Notes: generated by a model not told the origin, from the sequence alone. A stretch of DNA of 64,000 bases from Bedellia somnulentella (GCA_963576735.1 OY755176.1:12695423-12759422), one strand, 5' to 3'; shown: positions 23,141-33,316, counted from the stretch's first letter. Made by a program: numbers and translations.

Positions 23141-24612
23141 TCTACTAACATTACCTTCTTGATAATGATATTATTATACAAAAAGTGAATTTTAAAACAA
23201 GTGACAGATACACGTTTTCGTATATTTGAATGTGATTCATTTCACGTACAAAGCAATCGCTACCAAAACATGTGCAGTCGCTGCATGCAATAAATTACTA
23301 TCAAATGGACGAGTCCAATTTTTGTAACAGGTTAGTAATATAATTTCCATGTCGTAAATCGTGTTTCGATTCAATTACGCGGAGCGGTATGTTTCAATTA
23401 CGAGTGTTGCTCACCGGATGTCATTATTTCCGGAGCGCAGAGTTGCTCTGATCTTCCGCAATGCCCGGACGGACTCCCGTGCTCGGTATTTCTCATACAG
23501 CTTCTACAATTTCGTTCATTAATCTCCGCAATAAAGGATTTCGTGCCTTGAAGTAACAGATACGAATTTCGAACGTGCTGTCTGTCTTGCGAATTGTATT
23601 TTGTTTGTGCGAGATAACTATTTCGAGAATCTAAGTTGGTTTAGATTAGTTTCTTAGATTAGATTTTAGTCAAGTTAATTTTCATTTTAATTTATAGGTA
23701 GTAATCAGTATATCGTTTTTTGTAAAACTTTTATTTCTTATTATTTTAGTGAGGTTATTTCAAAGACGCATATTTCATTAAATTTGCATATTAGGAATAA
23801 CATCAAAACAAATGCTGTTACATGTAAGAAGATTAAGCAATACATACTATCTGCTACAGCGGCTGGCGTAGCAAAATATTACGTAGAAGAATTTTTACGA
23901 ATATAAACTCAGCGTAAATCAATAATTCTTTTTTTACATTTGTAAAGTGTATTGCGCAATTACATTCAAAGCACAAGTTTCATTTGAAAGCGATTGGTTT
24001 GCATGCTCTAAAAAACGTCCTCAACGTTGACTATTAAAGTTTGATCAGTGAAAAAGTTTTAATTGCCACTGAAAGAGGACGTCCGAGCCAGCTCAAAGAG
24101 TTCCGCCGCATCGGAAATAATTTCACGTTAAATAAACGAGACTCATCACTCGCTACATAAATACCCAGTGTAGTGAATTTATACGCCACTAGGTTTTATA
24201 TCCAATAAAATAAAGATCGCTTTAGAAATAACTGTCATTCGTGGAGTACATTTTAATTTCAAAAGTTTATGTTAAAACAGTTTTAATTTATTTCAGAAGT
24301 TTTTCAATATCAATTATGCTGTCTGATGTATTGTCTGAAGTTTACTTAGAAAAGCACTTACCTTAGCATTCCAGTGGGTTACGTGAAATGTATAAAAAGA
24401 CTTTGAGAAGCTTTAGACGAGGTTTTTACAAACCATCCCTGACTGCTATTTATTTATGCCTTTTACCTTACATTTATCTGACGGTATCTAGACAGTAACT
24501 TATGAATTCGTTGTTTCTTTCTCCTTAGAAATATTGTCGTGGCGTTAGGTCCTAATACTAAAAAAAACTATTATGTTACAAACTCCGCATTGCAGTAAGC
24601 AAAGAGTTATAA

Positions 24613-24634
24613 AAGAAAAGAAAAGAAAAGAAAA
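24613..24634 (+). repeat. (AAAAG)n microsatellite at LINE 3' terminus
   Basis: AAAAG repeated four times, then AAAATATTTATTCG; read on the minus strand it is the (CTTTT)n 3' end of the LINE. Confidence 0.8.
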
Positions 24635-25101
24635 TATTTATTCGTTGCATACAAATTTAAAACACTTAAACACAAAAACAAACAACAATCACAGTAAATC
24701 CAGATAAAAATTAAATCTTGCAACGAAAGGGTTGCTAACTCAGCGTATTGTTGTGAGTGTAACCTCACAACACTGATTTTCAGTTAGCACCTGACAATAA
24801 AATGACATACGGTCTCATTCATAATACATAAACCCAAAAACAAAATACTAATATAATTATCATAATAAACAGGAATTAATAAAATATAAGCATATAATTA
24901 GTCAAAATAAAGCATAGTATATTATAAAGATATAAATAAAGATATAAATAAACCATAGACGAGACTGTATTCGCTATACCTAATCAGCTTAGGGGATAGG
25001 CGGTATTTAAGGTATAGGCAGTATTTGAGGGATAGGTGGTACTTAAGGCATAGGCGGTATTTAAGGGAAAGGCGGTACTTTAGGGATATGCAGTACTTGA
25101 A

Positions 25102-27345
25102 TTAAGGATCCAGAGCTGGAGTATTAAAACAAGGATTTTGTTGGACAAGCAGAAAACTTTTAAGCTTACGCTTAAAAGCGTTTCTACTGGCGGTATTACG
25201 GATTGGGGGTGGGATATCATTCCAGCACTTGGACGCTGCGAACCTAAAACTGCCTCGAAACGCTGCAGAACGATGCGTCGGCAGAATCGCCCTGACTTTA
25301 AACTGGTAGCCACTTTTTGACCATTGCAGTTTTTTATACAAGTAGTCAGGCATCTCGTGCCAAACCACACCGAAAAGCAAAGTAGCGAGATGTAGTTGCC
25401 TACGTGCCTGCATTTTCAATAGCTTAGCATCGTCCAGGTACGGAGTGATATGGGAACGGGGTGGGACGCGGAAACAAAAACGTGCACATGCGTCTCTGTT
25501 ACGCAACTCTACAAACTGCAACCTGTCTGAGAGATAACTATCAAACCAACGAATCACAGCAGTGCCAAATCCATAATAAGCCATCTTAGATAACAGAAGG
25601 GGCTTATGCAAACACTCAAATGCTCTGGAAAAGTCCAGCAAAGTTAAGATTGTACTTCTTCCTTTATTTTGGTCGCTGAGAATATTGTCAACAACATCAA
25701 GTAAAGCTGATGCCGTTGACCGACCTTTGCGAAAACCAGATTGAAATTCGGGCAAAATATCATTTTCTTCTAGGTACTGAGTGAGTTGTTCGCACACAAC
25801 CCGTTCTATTATCTTGGAAGTGCAAGGAAGGACACTTATAGCACGAAGGTCGGAAACATGCATGGGATTCGGCTTTTTAGGTAATGGCGCTATCTTTGCA
25901 ATTTTCCAGATTGATGGAAACGTATTGGTCGTTATACTTTTGTTCACAATGGCAGTCAGGGCGTCTAAAGAAGTCGGTAATGTTAAAAGTAACATTTCAA
26001 TATTAATGTCGTCCAGTCCTTTAGCCTTTGTTTTGATGCTAGTAAGAACTTTAATTATTTTGTCACTAGTAACCGTGTTTAGGCTAAAAGTGGCCTTGCC
26101 ATAGCGGTGAAACTCAAAGAAAGTCAAGTCCGATAGACTAACTTCATTTGTACCAGGTATATTACTAAAATGTTTATTAATATCTTCTGGGTCATTAAAA
26201 TGTTGTGGTAGATCTGGGCGCTTGTCAGGAAGGACAATTTGCCTCAAATTTTTCCAAAGAGACCTAGAATCATCTGCATTGTTGTTTATTGCATGTTTAA
26301 AATATGCACGTTTTTCGTTATAAATAGCGACATTCACTTGATGTTTTAGTTCTTTATAGTATTGGAAATGTTTATCATACTTAGTCAATTTACTTTTATT
26401 GTGGGCCTCGTTTCTTAATCGCATCATAAGTCGAACGTTGTCGGTCAACCATGGTTTGGGTCGCTCCTTGATAACTATTCTTTTAAGAGGTGCATACTTG
26501 TCAAATAAACTGATTATATAGCGGTTAAACGTATTCAACATGTCATCTACGTTATCAATATGTATGACAGACTCCCAATTTATTCCAGCTACATCTTTGT
26601 TAAATTCGTCCAAGTTTATTTCAGTAAGTGGTCGGTAGATTACAGTTTTAGGTAGTATTTTAGGTTTTTTAATGTCAATTTCCATAGTAACAAATGCATG
26701 ACGACCAAGATCTGGAATATGCCGAGCATTAATGTGGAGGACAGAAGCGTCAGTACAAATCAAATCAATAGTAGTCTGACTGTGGTCTGTGAAGTGGGTA
26801 GGTTCGGTCACATATTGTCGCAAGTTAACTGACTTTAAAAATTGAGTAAGTAGTAAATGGTTGCTGTCATTTGCATTAGCAAAGTCAATGTTAAAGTCTC
26901 CAAGTAATACTATTTTATCATAGTTTGTTAAAGAAGTCATACTGTCGGTAATAGCATCAAAGAATATGTCAGCATTCTGCCAGGGTGGACGATAAGCTGT
27001 TCCAATAACAAAGCGGCAGTTGTTTAATGTAAACCGGATCCACATCTGTTCAACTGCAGGAGCCGGTGGATGCGGAGTGACCCGAACGTGAAATCCTTCC
27101 CGCAAGTAAAATCCCACTCCACCCCCGCGTGAACGCCCAGAACAACGGGTGGAACGCGGTACATGCCGCAAACGGTATCCTGGTATAGTTGGCGCCACAT
27201 CTTCACGTCCGTTGCGTAACCAAGTCTCATTCACAGCCAAAACATCTGGTTTTATATCCATCATAATTGATACAAGTTCATCATGTCCTGTCCCTAGAGA
27301 GCCAGCGTTAAATAGTCCTAATTTAAAATGTTTCGTACGAGTCAT
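25102..27345 (-). CDS. LINE ORF2, endonuclease plus RT with catalytic core deleted
   Basis: 747 residues. The N-terminal ~230 residues are an APE-type endonuclease: FNAGSL near the start, AVNETWL with the expected Glu (about residue 40), LLGDFNIDF (about 148-156), TTIDLICT (about 190) and a final His in LGRHAF where SDH is usual. The RT follows from about residue 420: LRAISVLPCTSKIIERV, FQSGFRKGRSTASALLD and motif A as LLDFSRAFECLH. After WFDSYLSDRLQFVEL the protein jumps straight to the C-terminal region (ARFCFRVP, HITPYLDDAKLLK, RRQLHLATLLFGVVW and the FRGSFRFAASKCWNDIP end). The PQG box and YADD motif, some 230 residues, are missing without loss of frame. In a CR1/Jockey-type element this protein would nick target DNA and reverse transcribe; this copy could at most nick. 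Confidence 0.85.
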   Translation of the reverse strand: MTRTKHFKLGLFNAGSLGTGHDELVSIMMDIKPDVLAVNETWLRNGREDVAPTIPGYRLRHVPRSTRCSGRSRGGGVGFYLREGFHVRVTPHPPAPAVEQMWIRFTLNNCRFVIGTAYRPPWQNADIFFDAITDSMTSLTNYDKIVLLGDFNIDFANANDSNHLLLTQFLKSVNLRQYVTEPTHFTDHSQTTIDLICTDASVLHINARHIPDLGRHAFVTMEIDIKKPKILPKTVIYRPLTEINLDEFNKDVAGINWESVIHIDNVDDMLNTFNRYIISLFDKYAPLKRIVIKERPKPWLTDNVRLMMRLRNEAHNKSKLTKYDKHFQYYKELKHQVNVAIYNEKRAYFKHAINNNADDSRSLWKNLRQIVLPDKRPDLPQHFNDPEDINKHFSNIPGTNEVSLSDLTFFEFHRYGKATFSLNTVTSDKIIKVLTSIKTKAKGLDDINIEMLLLTLPTSLDALTAIVNKSITTNTFPSIWKIAKIAPLPKKPNPMHVSDLRAISVLPCTSKIIERVVCEQLTQYLEENDILPEFQSGFRKGRSTASALLDVVDNILSDQNKGRSTILTLLDFSRAFECLHKPLLLSKMAYYGFGTAVIRWFDSYLSDRLQFVELRNRDACARFCFRVPPRSHITPYLDDAKLLKMQARRQLHLATLLFGVVWHEMPDYLYKKLQWSKSGYQFKVRAILPTHRSAAFRGSFRFAASKCWNDIPPPIRNTASRNAFKRKLKSFLLVQQNPCFNTPALDP

Positions 27346-28153
27346 AAGTCAAGTCAAAGGAAACTGATTCAGATATTGATAGCACAAACAAACACAGACA
27401 CATATGATAGACATTGCTGATTAATGTATATATAATATAAACATATTTGCATACAAATAGATAAAGGTATAATATACACTTATTAAATATGAAATATATA
27501 CAAATAACTACTATATAAGTATGAAATATAATTGAATAATGCAAGGTTTCAATACATCTGTCTGTTCCGTATATAAAACGACTGAAAAAAAACGATTGAA
27601 AATTGACGGTCAATAGTCGCTGCCTACCCCGGTGGGATTTATCGTTGTGACTGCCAGTAAGTAAGCGGGAATACATATTTTTACTTTTTCTATATTTTGT
27701 ATATAACACTAAACAAGTTATGCTGATCCTACAATGTAATATTTTATACAAAAATAAATAAAATATAAAAACTATATTGAAAATTACTCTTATAGATTGC
27801 AATATAATTGAGAACCGTAGTTTACAATGTTTTTCAATATCAGAAACTCGATAGTAGCTGGAAAACAAGATATAAAATAATTCCAAAATAAAATTTGACT
27901 CTAAGGAAAAAACTTCCAAGACTATGAAAATGACACAAAAAATTACTAATAAAACGGTAAGTTTAAACACATATACAAACACTTTTATTCTGATTTTCTT
28001 AACTCTAAGGCGATAAATATAACCAATTAAATAAACTGACCCAAACCTATGCTTAGGCAAAAATATTATTAATGTCTGTATCACGCTTAATCCGGAGCGC
28101 CGGTTTGCCCGGTTCCTGGCGTGCAAAAACACGACCTTCTTTCGTCCACACAA
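27323..28153 (-). other. Long hydrophobic open frame spanning the ORF1-ORF2 spacer
   Basis: 276 codons without a stop in AT-rich DNA, overlapping the last 100 bases of ORF1 and the first 23 of ORF2 in other frames. The predicted protein is dominated by Ile, Phe, Leu, Tyr and Val. It has no recognisable domain. Codons around 27600-27665 derive from an inserted RTE-like tail (CTGCCTACCCCGGTGGG on +), which argues against a conserved protein. Probably spacer, but the open length is unexpected. Confidence 0.25.
27598..27667 (+). repeat. RTE-like LINE tail fragment inside the LINE spacer
   Basis: GGTCAATAGTCGCTGCCTAC, then CCCGGTGGGATTTATCG and AGTAAGTAAG. It matches the tail seen at 12572-12655, so it entered the LINE or was acquired by its lineage. 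Confidence 0.5.
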
Positions 28154-29033
28154 ACCGCCAGTTGGCGGCTCTCGCTCGTTCCCGGGCCTGCTGGAACAGC
28201 TGCCTGTTCAGCCGGGTGAGCCGCTCGTTCACATAGAACCTTGTCGGCTCCCCGGGCAGCCCCAGGTCGGCGGTGGTGGCTCCACGTCGCACTCGCGCCG
28301 CGCGCAGCACGTCGTCCCGCGTGGCGCGCCGTGCCAGCCGCACGACGATGGGCCGCGGCCGCCCCTCCTCCCGCCGCGCCCCCATCCGATCGCAGCTGAC
28401 GATGTCACGCTCGTCCAGGGTGACCCCCAGCTTGGCACCAACCAACTTAATAAGGTGTATTATATTTTCACCCGGTTTCTCTCCAATGTTGGAAACCTGC
28501 ACGTCATTCACCAGCAAGTCTTGGTCGCGGTCATGTAGTTTATCCTCCAACTGCCGCACGGCCCCTTCCAAAACTTCTGTTGATTTACTAACGACGCTAG
28601 CCGATACGCATTTTTCCATTTCATCTATCCGTTTACTTATCGCGTCTATTTTTAAATCTTGCTGTAACATGGCAGCACGCATGTCAACAAAATCGCGCCG
28701 AAAATCTGTTATTTCGTTACGGACAGACCTAAGCTCCTCCATAAACCTACGTATTTCTAAACCGAAAGTCTCCAATTCTGACCCGGGGGGCACATCGTTG
28801 TTGTCACCTACAGTAATCGTATCAAACATTTGACGCTCGATACCCTTCACTGGTGTTTCGGCACCGTTATTCCGAGGAATCGATCGGGTACACTCTGGGC
28901 ACCTCCAGTCCTTTCGAACCGACACTCCAGTCGATATCTTCACGCAGCTGCGGTGATACGGTGTTTCGCATTTGGGACATCTCACAGCATCAGTTCGTAG
29001 AACATTTAAATTGCACGCGCCACACACAGCCAT
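28053..29033 (-). CDS. LINE ORF1, PHD finger and coiled coil
   Basis: 326 residues starting MAVCGAC. Residues 4-48 form a C4HC3 PHD-type zinc finger: C4, C7, C19, C22, H27, C30, C45, C48, with W43 two residues before the last Cys pair. Residues about 80-175 are charged and heptad-like (coiled coil). Residues about 180-325 (VSCDRMGAR, RPRPIVVRL, FYVNERLTRLNRQLFQQAR, WTKEGRVFAR) resemble the RNA-binding C-terminal domain of LINE ORF1 proteins, of the Transposase_22/Baculo_FP type. Expected role: bind element RNA and form the particle. The 3' half is very GC-rich against an AT-rich element. It lies upstream of ORF2. A PHD finger in ORF1 is known from CR1-group LINEs. Confidence 0.85.
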   Translation of the reverse strand: MAVCGACNLNVLRTDAVRCPKCETPYHRSCVKISTGVSVRKDWRCPECTRSIPRNNGAETPVKGIERQMFDTITVGDNNDVPPGSELETFGLEIRRFMEELRSVRNEITDFRRDFVDMRAAMLQQDLKIDAISKRIDEMEKCVSASVVSKSTEVLEGAVRQLEDKLHDRDQDLLVNDVQVSNIGEKPGENIIHLIKLVGAKLGVTLDERDIVSCDRMGARREEGRPRPIVVRLARRATRDDVLRAARVRRGATTADLGLPGEPTRFYVNERLTRLNRQLFQQARERARAANWRFVWTKEGRVFARQEPGKPALRIKRDTDINNIFA

Positions 29034-29592
29034 ATTGATAAAACACTTGTCGGGTAGTTGAAAAACTGTTCACTAAATTGTTTCAGTTCTCAATATTGTG
29101 TACAGCGGAAAGTTGTTTATTCGCTTAGATAACAATTACAGTGAAAATATACACTATTAAAAATGGATTGCACTTAAAATTGGTAAGTAATATAGAAGTT
29201 AAGAATTATTATAAACAAAAACACGAAATTTTACTGCTTGTCAAACAATGACCGTACGTCCTTCTTTTCTTTTTCGTCTCCTTTTTGCTTTTTCTCTAAT
29301 GACAATACAGAAAGCAAATGAACAACCACGCTAACAAAAAAAAAACCTTTTTCTTTCGATGAACTTCAATTGTATGTGTGTCGGTTCATTAATGTATTTT
29401 CCCCCTTCTTAGATGCATATTTGAATCTCAACGTACATTATTTACTCAAAAAAGTTTTTGCGTGTTAAAGTGTACGGATATCACGCGTATATTGCACCTA
29501 CATTTCATACAATTTCAACCAAAAACAATGCAGGTTATACTAAACGTCACTCGCTTCAATGTTGTCTATCGGACGAAAATGGCCTAAAAAAA

Positions 29593-30310
29593 GCGGCCAA
29601 GAGCGAGATGGACTCGCTAATGAAGGGTTCCGTAGCAGCACTAGCAGCGGGTAGGTAACATAGTAATATACAAGTTTAAAATGTTTAGTTGAAAATGTTA
29701 TTTACTTATCACTGATTTACTATAAGAACACAATGGTTCACGTTTTATGCGTAAGGCCAGTGATAGTAAAATTATTGTTATATATTTCAGTGAAATTAAT
29801 AAATTAGGTAAGTAATTTGATTTATGACGTTTAAAAATAGAACTACTGGCTAGATCTCATTCAAACCAATTTTCGTTAGTAGTTTGTATAGTAATATGTT
29901 TTTTAATTGTTTTTTTAGTATATATTTTTTTCAGTTTTATCATGCCCATATTTTAGAAGTTACGGGGGGGGGGACACATTTTACCAATTTGGAAAAGTCT
30001 CTCGCGCAAACTATTCAGTTTTGAAAAAAATGATATAAGAAACCTCAACATCATTTTCAAATACCTTTTGATAGATACCCGACACGTATAGGTTTGATGA
30101 ATTGAAAGGAAAATTTTGGTTTTTTTTTCATATTTTATTTTAAAATCCTAATGCGGTATACAGAATACATCTACGCACCAATTTTAAATAATGTAGTTCT
30201 TATAGTTTCGGAGTAAACTGGCTGTGACATACGGACGGACGGACGGACGGACAGACATGACGAATCTATAAGGGTCCCGTTTTTGCCATTTGGCCACAGA
30301 ACCCTAAAAA
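29593..30310. mobile_element. Second copy of the (GGAC)n element, with an empty site at 22283
   Basis: Starts GCGGCCAAGAGCGAG, contains GAAGGGTTCCGTAGC, a G run at 29964-29972, (GGAC)n at about 30232-30250, and ends CACAGAACCCTAAAAA. Unit A at 22278-22295 reads GGCCTAAAAAAACGTGGCAG with nothing inserted. The insertion sits in an A run, so the exact target duplication (AAAAA or CTAAAAA) cannot be fixed. Confidence 0.85.
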
Positions 30311-30374
30311 CCGTGGCAGTTCAGTAAACTGTGAGCCCTTATGTACACAGAGCATGTCGGCACATTCGATTTGC

Positions 30375-30773
30375 TAGACGAGAATTCAAAGTTCGTTAAC
30401 TCGGCTCTCGATGATTGCCTCCGGTCAACTATGCACTACCAAAGCACAAGAATACAACCATTAATTAGCCAAGCTACATTGAATATTTAACAGCCTTTGT
30501 TTGTTACTGCACCCGAAAATTAAGTTACACTCTTAACCGTACTAGTCTTTCCTGTCAACTGAGTTTTGCAACAACATTTTTGCGATAACCGCGTTGTTTC
30601 AACCGAACTCGCTCAAACGTGTGTGAAAATGACTGGAATTATTGGATTTTAAAATGAAACTTTACAAAACTATACCAAATTATTTACACGAAAGGTTTTT
30701 TAATTTATTTAGTGGCACCTCAACGAAGTAAATTATTATGATTTTTTGTTTTATAAAGTGTGACAACTCAAAA
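30375..30773. other. Gene-free stretch after the duplication
   Basis: Unique DNA, nothing recognised. Confidence 0.4.
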
Positions 30774-31020
30774 GCTGTGTAGTGTCGGCTTAGAATAGCA
30801 CTACCCCATTTCTTCCAGTAGGTGCACGCAAGATACGACTAGCGGTATTGGGGCATTTATAGGATATTTGGGCGATGCGGTGAGAGAACCATCACCAACA
30901 ACCTTTATTTCAGTATCTTTTCCCCACGTTACTTCAGAAAGTGGCTGAGGAATTCCTAATTCCCTAGCTCTGGCTACCCCTTGAAGGGATTTATAGCCGT
31001 GAGTATATGTATGTATGAAT
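30774..31020 (+). repeat. SINE-A copy
   Basis: GCTGTGTAGTGTCGGCTTAG to GCCGTGAGTATATGTATG. Full length, moderately diverged. Confidence 0.85.
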
Positions 31021-31179
31021 GTTTTGTTCAATTATTTTCAAGGTTGAAAAAACGGTTAAAATACTGAGAGTAAAGCAATTGATAGTGAAGTAAGAATAGT
31101 TATAATACATTGTGTATATGTTGCTACGCATACTTTATACTTTTGACGAACGATTACATCTCGAGACACTTGCAACCTT

Positions 31180-31560
31180 GGTAGTTTAGTGGGAAAACTA
31201 CTGCTTCTCAAGCAGAAGACGTGAAAACAAACCTTGATTTATGCCACAACGATGTATCTTTTCTTAAGTCATATGTGCGGTTCATTTACTAAGGTTGTTG
31301 AATGTGGGGAAAATCATTGTGAGGAATCCCGCATGGCTGAGTAGTTCTTAGTCATGTGACATTTGACTTCCCTCTTATGGGTACTCTAAATCAGTTGTCA
31401 AATATGTGACGCAATGTTCAAAAGTTTAATGTTCTTTAGCTCTGGCTACCCCTTCCTGGGATTTATAGCCGTGAGTATATGTATGTATGTATGTATGTAT
31501 GTTCAAAAGTATAAGTACCTCTGCAACTCTTTCGGATATTTACGGCGTAAATGTACAGTT
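31180..31560 (+). repeat. SINE-B copy with a nested SINE-A tail
   Basis: tRNA-like head (GTAGTTTAGTGGGAAAAC) and body GTGAGGAATCCCGCATGGCTG, interrupted at 31434-31502 by a SINE-A 3' piece. The repeat TGTTCAAAAGT on both sides (about 31419 and 31500) is the target duplication. The copy resumes with AAGTACCTCTGC and ends near GGCGTAAATGT. Confidence 0.7.
31434..31502 (+). repeat. SINE-A fragment (3' 70 bp), nested
   Basis: TTTAGCTCTGGCTACCCC to GCCGTGAGTATATG(TATG)n. Strongly 5'-truncated, inserted in SINE-B. Confidence 0.8.
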
Positions 31561-32223
31561 GAAGGGAGAATTGAGACTCACGTGACTTCAAAATGTTATT
31601 GAAAACAAAACAAATAAGGTATTCTTCATGAAATGGAGCAAACCCAAATCTATCTAATTCTAACTAGGTATTATTCTCTTTATTTTTGGACTGATTTGCA
31701 AATGCAAAGAGCTTATTTTTCTTTAGCCTATTTAATACAATCTTTTTTTATTATCTTTGATGTTGTGAATATTACAGCGTTACTTTATAACACACGTTAA
31801 AAGGAGATTTGTCGCCGTGTAACAATAAACTTTGCTACTTTGTTTTTATTAAGCGCGCGCATACTTTTATTAAAATTCAGTCAGGTATTTTTTATATAAA
31901 ATAATCATAACCATAACTAATAATACTCTGACAAGGATTATGTGTGAGACGTTGTTAAAGCTATTTTCTTTTTTTATTAAAAAGAGATATATTTCTTAGC
32001 ACTAGAGAAATATAAAATAGTGAATATTTTTTAAAATACAGGCTTCCAAAGTGTGATAACTAAAAATGCACGTATGAAAAGATTGATGAATAAATAATAA
32101 TTAATTAATACACGGATATAATAAGTCAAAACAAGTTATTCCCAAACTAATAAAACTTGTATTATGGGATACTAACTCAACAATATATTAAATATTATAT
32201 AAGATACATATACATTTATATAT
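31561..32223. other. Gene-free AT-rich stretch
   Basis: Nothing recognised. Confidence 0.4.
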
Positions 32224-32247
32224 ATAACATCCAAGACTAAGAAACAA

Positions 32248-32495
32248 CTGCTGTGTAGTGTCGGCTTAGAATAGCACTACCCCATTCCTTCCGGTGGGTG
32301 TACGTAAGAGGCGACTAACGGTATTGGGGCTTTTAAGGGATTTTTGGGCGATGCGGTTGGAGACCCATCACTAACAACCCTTATTTTACCATCTTTTCCC
32401 CACTCAACTTTCCAAACGTGGCTGAGGAATTTCTAATTTCTCAGCTCTGGCTACCCCTTTTAGGGATTTATAGCCGTGAGTATATGTATGTATGT
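32248..32495 (+). repeat. SINE-A copy with 24-bp target duplication
   Basis: 248 bp, full length. The flanks 32224-32247 and 32496-32519 are a 24-bp direct repeat with one mismatch (ACATCCAAGACTAAG against ACATCCAAGTCTAAG). This fixes the family ends as (G/C)TGTGTAGTGTCGG and GTGAGTATATG(TATG)n. Confidence 0.92.
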
Positions 32496-32514
32496 ATAAC
32501 ATCCAAGTCTAAGA

Positions 32515-32605
32515 AACAATCACTTATGCTCATCACATCACATAATTATTCTCTCTGCGGGGATGGAACCCGCAATCGAGAAGCTAGTCACTTGTCGGCC
32601 AGGGA
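32515..32605 (-). repeat. SINE-C copy, reverse
   Basis: GGGGATGGAACCCGCAATCG is the reverse of the tRNA-like T-arm, followed by GAGAAGCTAGTCACTTGTCG and GGCCAGGGATG, matching 3455-3545 in reverse. Confidence 0.65.
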
Positions 32606-32639
32606 TGTCGTCTAATCTGGGTCAGATCGTCGTCTTCCT

Positions 32640-32760
32640 CGTCAAATGAAAGAAAGAAAGTCCAAGCTGGAGATGTTTTCCAACATCGTACAAAGAGGCG
32701 ATCGATATTCTCTGCCGGCCCTATGGAAACTGATGGCGTGAGACTGCATATGTATGATTT
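32640..32760 (+). repeat. RTE-like LINE 3' end fragment
   Basis: AACATCGTACAAAGAGGCGA, TCGATATTCTCTGCCGG, CTATGGAAACTGATGGCGTG. Decayed. Confidence 0.5.
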
Positions 32761-33053
32761 TATGTGCTTCTCTTCTTAACAGTATGCTAGCAACTACATA
32801 ACTATAAACTAAGAAAAATAATATTATTTATTATTGAATACGATTGAATTGAGTTATTATTACTAGCGTGGATTTCCCCAAATACGGACGGACCATAGAA
32901 TGAGTTCATCGAAAGAATTATACTATGATTTTCAGACAACGTTTGTATTTCGTTAATAAACAGTAAAGTGGATCAAAAGTACTGAATTAATGTGATTAAT
33001 ACACATATATAACATTAATCCACAACCATATTAACTTAAATTACAAATGGAAA

Positions 33054-33304
33054 GTGCTGTGTAGTGTCGGCTTAGAATAGCACTACCCCAATTCTTCCGG
33101 CGGGTGTACGTAAGAGGCGACTAACGGTATTGGGGCTTTAAAGGGATTTCTGGGCGATGCGGTTGGAGACCCATCACCAACAACCTTTATTTTACCATCT
33201 TTTCCCCACTTAACTTTCCAAAAGTGGCTGAGGAATTTCTGATTCCTTAGCTCTGGCTACCCCATCTAGGGATTTATAGCCGTGAGTATATGTATGTATG
33301 TTTG
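33054..33304 (+). repeat. SINE-A copy with 12-bp target duplication
   Basis: 251 bp. Flanked by TACAAATGGAAA at 33042-33053 and 33305-33316. Confidence 0.92.
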
Positions 33305-33316
33305 TACAAATGGAAA

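Larger units (their letters stand above)
24611..29277 (-). mobile_element. CR1/Jockey-superfamily LINE, internally deleted
   Basis: Two-ORF non-LTR retrotransposon on the minus strand. From 5' (high coordinate) to 3': 5' UTR about 29034-29277, ORF1 29033-28053, a ~700-base AT-rich spacer, ORF2 27345-25102, 3' UTR and a tail of (TTTTC)n read on the minus strand (24613-24634). Boundaries come from comparison with the uninterrupted unit A, uncertain by roughly 20 bases at the 5' side. No target-site duplication could be seen. The 3' UTR holds decayed repeats of a GGCGGTATTTAAGG-like motif at about 25000-25085. ORF2 lacks the RT catalytic core, so the copy cannot move by itself. Confidence 0.85.
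22353..30374 (+). repeat. Tandem duplication, unit B, interrupted by two insertions
   Basis: Pieces 22353-24610, 29278-29592 and 30311-30374 align in order with unit A. A LINE (about 24611-29277) and a (GGAC)n element (29593-30310) lie between them and are absent from unit A. The unit ends CACATTCGATTTGC at 30361-30374, the same end as unit A. Both breakpoints share TGC. Confidence 0.9.

Noticed and set aside
28273..28833. 186-codon + strand frame
   Set aside because: It is the antisense of LINE ORF1 in GC-rich DNA; composition alone keeps it open.
19741..30374. The two 2.6-kb units as LTRs of a retrotransposon
   Set aside because: They are directly adjacent, share only TGC at their ends, lack TG...CA termini, primer binding site and any gag-pol between them. 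The content between the aligned pieces of unit B is a non-LTR element.
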